From Eutypa lata (Eukaryota; Ascomycota; Sordariomycetes; Xylariales; Diatrypaceae), in contig JAKULF010000017.1 of the NCBI GenBank assembly GCA_022661535.1, positions 372,001 through 436,000 on the forward strand: a stretch of DNA of 64,000 nt. Reading direction: 5' to 3'. Below, in pieces: positions 59,259 to 64,000 of this stretch. The stretch's first letter is position 1, and every line of letters begins with the position of its first letter. The translations under genes were made by a program, and so were the position numbers. The notes beneath the pieces were generated by a model. It worked only from the letters and a program-made list of their open reading frames with translations, was not told the DNA's origin and did not search any database.

Positions 59259-59939
59259 ATGGCCCTTAGCGCTCCTGTACCGAAGGACTTCGACGCAGAG
59301 AATGCGGATAACTTCGAGGATGTAAGGTTGTATTAATAATCATCGCAATTACATTTCGACTAACCAGCCTTGCGCCAGATCGAGAAGCAGTTTTCCGTGA
59401 AAGGTATGTTTTGAGTCGACCTATTGCGATTCCCGAGAACCCACAATCACTAATTTGTTTCTTTATCTCTCTCTCGGCTTTTAGCGGTGCAGCACCTCGA
59501 AACCTACTGGGCCATCCTAGAGAAGGTCAAGGGCTCCTTGCTGCGTCTGACCAAGTACGATGACGAGATCTACGAGCACCTGAAGAGGGACTTCCCCGAC
59601 TTCGACCCGGCCGCGACGATCAACGAGAGCGAGATGAAGAGCAAGAGCGGCAAGGATCGGTGGCGGAAGTTCATGATGGTTTACGAGAAGACGATTAACG
59701 ACTACAACTTCGGGACTATCATGAGAACGAATCCCAAGTTTGAGCACGAAGAGCACACCACCATCTTCGGTACGATCTGGTCTAGGAGGTTACTATTATT
59801 TTACCGGGTTTGGAGCTGACTGCTGTCTCTGTATCTAGTTCCCCGCATGCAGTTCTACGCCGTCGAGATCGCGAGAAACAGAGCTGGTTTGAATGACTGG
59901 ATTTACGAAAAGGCCCAGGCCGAGAAGGCGTTGAAGTAA
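59259..59939 (+). CDS. PBDC1 / yeast Chp1 (YPL225W) homologue
   Basis: Join(59259..59321,59379..59403,59485..59769,59839..59939), 157 residues. Exon 2 is only 25 nt (IEKQFSVK). Conserved family sequence runs throughout: DIEKQFSVKAVQHLETYWAI, LLRLTKYDDEIYEHLKRDFP, RWRKFMMVYEKTINDYNFGT, MRTNPKFE, and VPRMQFYAVEIARNRAGLND after the last intron. PBDC1 (PF04669) proteins are short, as here. The yeast member is known as a ribosome-associated chaperone needed for folding of elongation factor eEF1A, so this is likely a housekeeping gene of translation. An in-frame upstream Met at 59088 exists, but the ATG at 59259 matches the family start. Confidence 0.95.
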
Positions 59940-60679
59940 TGTAGCTACTACCAACAACTTGACTACGTAGTCTACACATTCAGGCTTCTTCGGAATTCAA
60001 GACTGCATGCTTAGTGCACCTCACGGGACAACATCTGGGGCCACCATTACGTTTTTATGGTGGAGTTTATGACGGTTGTAACAAAGACAAACCGATGGCA
60101 AAATCATATACAGAATACCATGTTTCTCGTGGATTGCCTTTAAAGGGTCTTAGAGCTGCCTTTGGTTGCGGACTTATTGGATGCAACGTTTTGCGAAGCA
60201 ATTGAGTTGAAGATGAGGCGACTGCCTGCAAACCAAGGGGCGAAACGAAACTGGATGTAGATCAAATATGACATGAAAAAAATGAATCATATTCACTGAT
60301 TGATTTTCTCTACATCAGATCATCTCCTTCTACCTTCTTATTCTCTTGTGAGGTTGTACTTTCTCCAGCGGGGATTCGTCGGTTGTTGCTAGGCGATGAG
60401 TTGTTGCCCTCCCTCCCCCCTTTTCACAATTTGTTTACTTTTTAGTGTGGATTTACATTGCATTGTAGCTACTTAGCTATTGTCAACAATGGTCCATTGC
60501 CAGTATTTTTTTTTTTTTCATATTGCAGTATAGGAGCATTTCCGGATCCGAGCTTAAAACAGTCATTCCTTTAGGTATTTTCTTTCTTTCACGATAACAA
60601 TAATTGCCTGCTCGAGGGCAACAGGAGAATCCGTGTGTATTAGTTGCACCGACATGCAAGTACGACTAGATCATACGCA
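59940..60679. other. Intergenic region
   Basis: 3' flank of PBDC1 and 5' flank of the ABC transporter gene. T-runs at about 60508–60518. No gene seen. Confidence 0.5.
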
Positions 60680-63212
60680 ATGGACGAAACAAAATTGGCG
60701 TTCAAGCACCTGTTTGCATTCTCGACATGGCGACACTGCGGGATACTCGCTTTAGGACTGACCTCAGCGCTGATCGTCAGTGGGCTCAAGACAGCATTGG
60801 CTATCATTCTAGGAAAGGTCTTCGTCGCTATCACGGGTTTTGGGTCCGGCAAGGTGTCCGGACAAGAAACATTCGACATGATATCCTTTTGGTGTATGGT
60901 TATCGGCATTGCGGGAATAGCAGGATGGCTATTCAACTTCGCCTTCATGTTCGCCTGGATCACCTTTGGCGAGCAACAAGCTCGACGGATTCGAACAAAA
61001 ACGTTCTCTGCCTTGCTGAAGAAGGATATGGCATGGTTTGACTTCCAGGAGAATGGAGTCGCCAGTTTACTGGTGGGAATTCAATCGTAAGAATATCATT
61101 CTACCCCGTTTTATACTATCCGGGCCCGGAAATGACGCTTGCTAACATGGAGCCAGGCAAACCCGGGATGTTCAAATGGCGACCTCCATTGCCCTCGGCT
61201 CACTCTCTATGGACGTAGCTACCGCCTTCGGAAATCTCGTCGTCGCCTTTTGCTTCTCTCCCAAGCTCACCCTTATCCTCATGGGTACAGTTCCAGTCTC
61301 CCTGCTTATCCTAAAGGTCATCAGTCGGAACTTCAAACACGCAATCCAAGAGCAGAAGGAGGAGCTGTCCCTAGCGGCAAAACACACGACTGCCGCCATT
61401 GCTTCCGTAAACCTCGTCAAGGTTTTCAACGGCATCGACTACGAGACTTCGGAATATGCCCAGTCTCTTGGGCGCACTATGAAGCATTACCTGGTCCAGG
61501 CCAGAATCAGCGCTTGTCAACACGGTTACACCAAGTTGTGGATTGAAGGCATGTTCGTTATAGGCTTTTTATACGGCATCGTTCTAGTGAACGAAGGTGT
61601 TAGCCCCGGAGATGTTCTCACTACTTTCTATGCTGCTCTAGCTGCCCTACAAGCTGTTGAAGCCTTCGTCCCCATGTATCTGCTGCTGGTAAAAGGTATG
61701 TCTGCAGGCCAGGAATTGGGCCGTATCGTGGAAGAAGGCGTCCAGAGAAGCAACAGCAGCCCTCGGAGACTAGGAATTCACAAGCCCCATACATTTGCTG
61801 GCGACATCGAGATCCAATCAGTAAGCCTATTCTACTCCCCACAGCAGTCCAGTGAATCAATAAACCGACATGACTAACCAACCTCCAGGTAACCTTCGCA
61901 TACCCATCCAACCCCCACAGCAACGTCCTCAAGAAAGCATCCCTCTCCTTCCCAGCCGGCGAGCTCAGCTTCGTAGTCGGCAAAAGCGGCTCCGGGAAAA
62001 GCACCCTTGGAAACCTCCTGCTCAAGTTATACGAATTTTCCTCGGGATACATTTACATCGACGGCGAGAGCCTGCAGACCTTCGACGACACGTGGGTGCG
62101 GAACAACATCACGGTAGTGCAGCAGACCAGCGTCCTCTTCGACGATGCTTTCTTCATGAATGTCGCTCTAGGGCACCCGTCCAACCCATCTAAAGTACCC
62201 GTGGAAGACGTCGTGGCGGCCTGTGACTTCGCCATGCTACAATCGACGGTATCGAATCTCCCCCACGGCCTCGCCACGCGCATAGGACCGCACGGACACG
62301 ACCTCAGCGGCGGACAGAAGCAGCGCGTGGCGCTCGCCAGGGCCCGGTTGCGCAACACGCCCGTTCTGATCTTGGACGAGGTCACGAGCGATCTCGACCC
62401 GCTGGCGCGAAACGAGATCATGGAGAAGATCCGCCACTGGCGCCGGGGCAGCACGACCATAATCATCACACACGACGTGGCGCAGATCCGGAATGGCGAC
62501 CGCGTCTACGTCATGGATGACGGGTGCGTCGTGCAGCAGGGTCTGCGGGAACATCTGGCCGCGGACCATGATGACCCGTTTGCGCGGCTGGTGGCGCTGT
62601 CTCCGACCCCGGCTCGGAAGACGAGAGCTGATGAGGGTTGGCTCACGGATGGTACTAGTGAAGATAGACATGAGCATGTCTTTGCGAGTATCATGGCAAA
62701 TGGCTTTCTCAATTTCTCGAGACCTCTGAGTATTAAGTCCCAGCAGCACATTTGCTTATCAAGGGGTTGCTGCTCGATGAACGAGTCACAAAATCAGAGT
62801 GTGCAGTCGTTCGGGAGTATCTCTGAAGCTAAAGCCCGTCTGCAGCATACGTTCTGTGAACAGCAACATCCCGCAATTCGAGCACACGACTCACCAGATG
62901 GATTCGGGCTTACTTAGGAAGTTAAGCGAACCATTGATAGTGTGAGCAAGTTGGTAACAAGATGGATTAAAAACTTCATTGCAGATTCTAGCAGCAGGAA
63001 GTTCGATAGCCCGCAATCGGACAGCAAGATCGAATTACAACACATTGAAGAACACAGCGAGATAAACCATGGCTCTTCGACTCATACGAGCCATCATGGA
63101 CATCAGGACACTACTATTACTACTACTGCAACTAGAACTATCCACCATCCCTCCCACACCGGCGAACGGAACAAATCAAAGAAATCACCAGCCAAATCCA
63201 GAACTAGCAGAA

Positions 63213-63243
<31 letters not shown>

Positions 63244-64000
63244 CGAAGCAGAAACCATATCTCTAACAAAGATCTACGCGACGATCTGGCCGAGCCTCGC
63301 GCGCCGGGAACGTATATTCCTCATCCTCGGCCTCCTGATGTGTGTCCTCGTCGCAGCCTGCGTCCCCACCTTCTCCATCGTGTTCGCGAACCTGCTCGCA
63401 GCGCTATACCAGCCGGACGCCGACGCGCGCCTCGCCTCCGGCCGCAGGTGGTCACTGTACCTGCTGCTGGTCGCTATCGTCGGGTCCCTCGCCACCGCAG
63501 CCGGACACTACCTCCTGGATCGCGCGGGCCAGGCCTGGGTCGATGCCCTGCGCCTTCGCGCCTTCGGAGGCGTGCTGAGACAGCCCTTGGCGTGGTTTTC
63601 CACCCGCAGTCACCATAGTCACTACCAACACGATCACGACCATCACCACAGTCCCATTAGCCGCAGCCCCCTTCCGACGCAAGAACACGCTCATTCCGGT
63701 ACTCTCTACTGTAATTCCCGCTTCGACTCCAATTCCCACTCGCACTACCACCCGGCAACGCGGACGCCAAACTGCATAGTGCAAGCCTCGCTCCTCGACC
63801 GCCCCGCCGACGAAGTCCGCCAGCTCGTGAGCAAATTCGGCCCACCCCTCCTGATCGCGACCCTGGTCGCGGCGTCCTCGATCGGCTGGGCCTTAACCCT
63901 TTCCTGGCGCCTGACCCTCGTCGGTCTCGCAAGCGCGTCGTGCTTCGCCTCCGCGGCCGGCGCCCACGCCACCGCCGCGCAGAAGGCCGCCGCGCGCAGC
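60680..64000 (+). CDS. Ste6-like full ABC (ABCB) exporter, 3' end outside window, one in-frame TAG
   Basis: Join(60680..61086,61157..61820,61889..>64000). The first membrane domain (MDETKLAFKHLFAFSTWRHC onward, six helices) is followed by nucleotide-binding domain 1: Walker A GKSGSGKST near residue 388, Q-loop TVVQQTSVLFDDAF, signature DLSGGQKQRVALARAR near 495, Walker B PVLILDEVTSDLD near 515, and switch IIITHD. A Ser-rich linker (AGC repeats at 63207–63232) leads into membrane domain 2 (RIFLILGLLMCVLVAACVPT), still open at the window end. The pattern fits the a-factor-type peptide pheromone exporters of ascomycetes. A single TAG (62915–62917) lies in the linker at about codon 700 in an otherwise open frame. 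It may be removed by a 117 nt in-phase intron (62801–62917, weak donor GTGCAG, acceptor TTACTTAG), or it may truncate the protein to a half transporter. The second membrane domain also carries a His-rich insert (HHSHYQHDHDHHHS). Confidence 0.82.
63207..63240 (+). repeat. AGC trinucleotide run encoding poly-Ser
   Basis: Eight AGC codons followed by AAC codons in the linker of the ABC transporter. Probably length-variable. Confidence 0.85.

Overview
The window is nuclear DNA of a filamentous ascomycete (Pezizomycotina). The evidence is: many 50–120 bp GT-AG introns with CTAAC/CTGAT-type branch sites, families restricted to or typical of these fungi (DUF6590, 2EXR, LaeA-like methyltransferase, DUF7025-type AAA ATPase, Zn2Cys6/Fungal_trans regulator, Mid2-like sensor, CarO-type rhodopsin), and AT islands with the mark of repeat-induced point mutation (RIP). 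The precise taxon cannot be read from the sequence.

Left arm (0.2–12.9 kb): a four-exon gene fusing a fungal N-terminal helical domain to DUF6590; a small orphan ORF; a 1.5 kb AT-saturated DNA transposon relic with ~110 bp terminal inverted repeats and TA flanks; a second AT-rich island; a Mid2-like cell-wall sensor; a large single-exon AAA ATPase; then about 2.7 kb without a recognisable gene.

Decay block (12.9–21.1 kb): an apparently intact nine-exon LaeA-like methyltransferase is followed by three damaged genes: a CAP/Srv2 N-domain-only paralogue with frame breaks at A-runs, a BAHD/trichothecene-acetyltransferase-like gene with a G-run frameshift and an in-frame TAG, and a fungal transcription factor whose zinc cluster is only half present. 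This looks like a dying secondary-metabolism neighbourhood, or in part like homopolymer assembly errors.

Middle (23.7–35 kb): a secreted purine nucleoside permease (NUP) family protein; a proton-pump-type rhodopsin with a His/Gly-rich tail; a carotenoid cleavage oxygenase diverging from it (a retinal-supply and opsin pair); and an IKS1-type kinase.

Protease pair (36.3–46.2 kb): a five-exon proteinase-K-like subtilase with Gly where the oxyanion-hole Asn should be, followed by a 13-exon gene for a secreted protein of about 1846 residues. This second protein has an intact subtilase domain behind a Ser/Thr/Pro-rich stalk, an Asp tract and a roughly 430-residue unrecognised region, and it ends in a Cys-rich tail. 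It is the most unusual protein in the window.

Right arm (47–64 kb): a 2EXR protein, an MFS transporter and a converging amidoligase-like gene, a membrane-anchored lectin-like protein, the PBDC1/Chp1 homologue, and a Ste6-like ABC exporter that carries one in-frame TAG between its halves and runs off the window. Exon boundaries were derived by hand from splice consensus, reading phase and family similarity. No search or RNA evidence was available.
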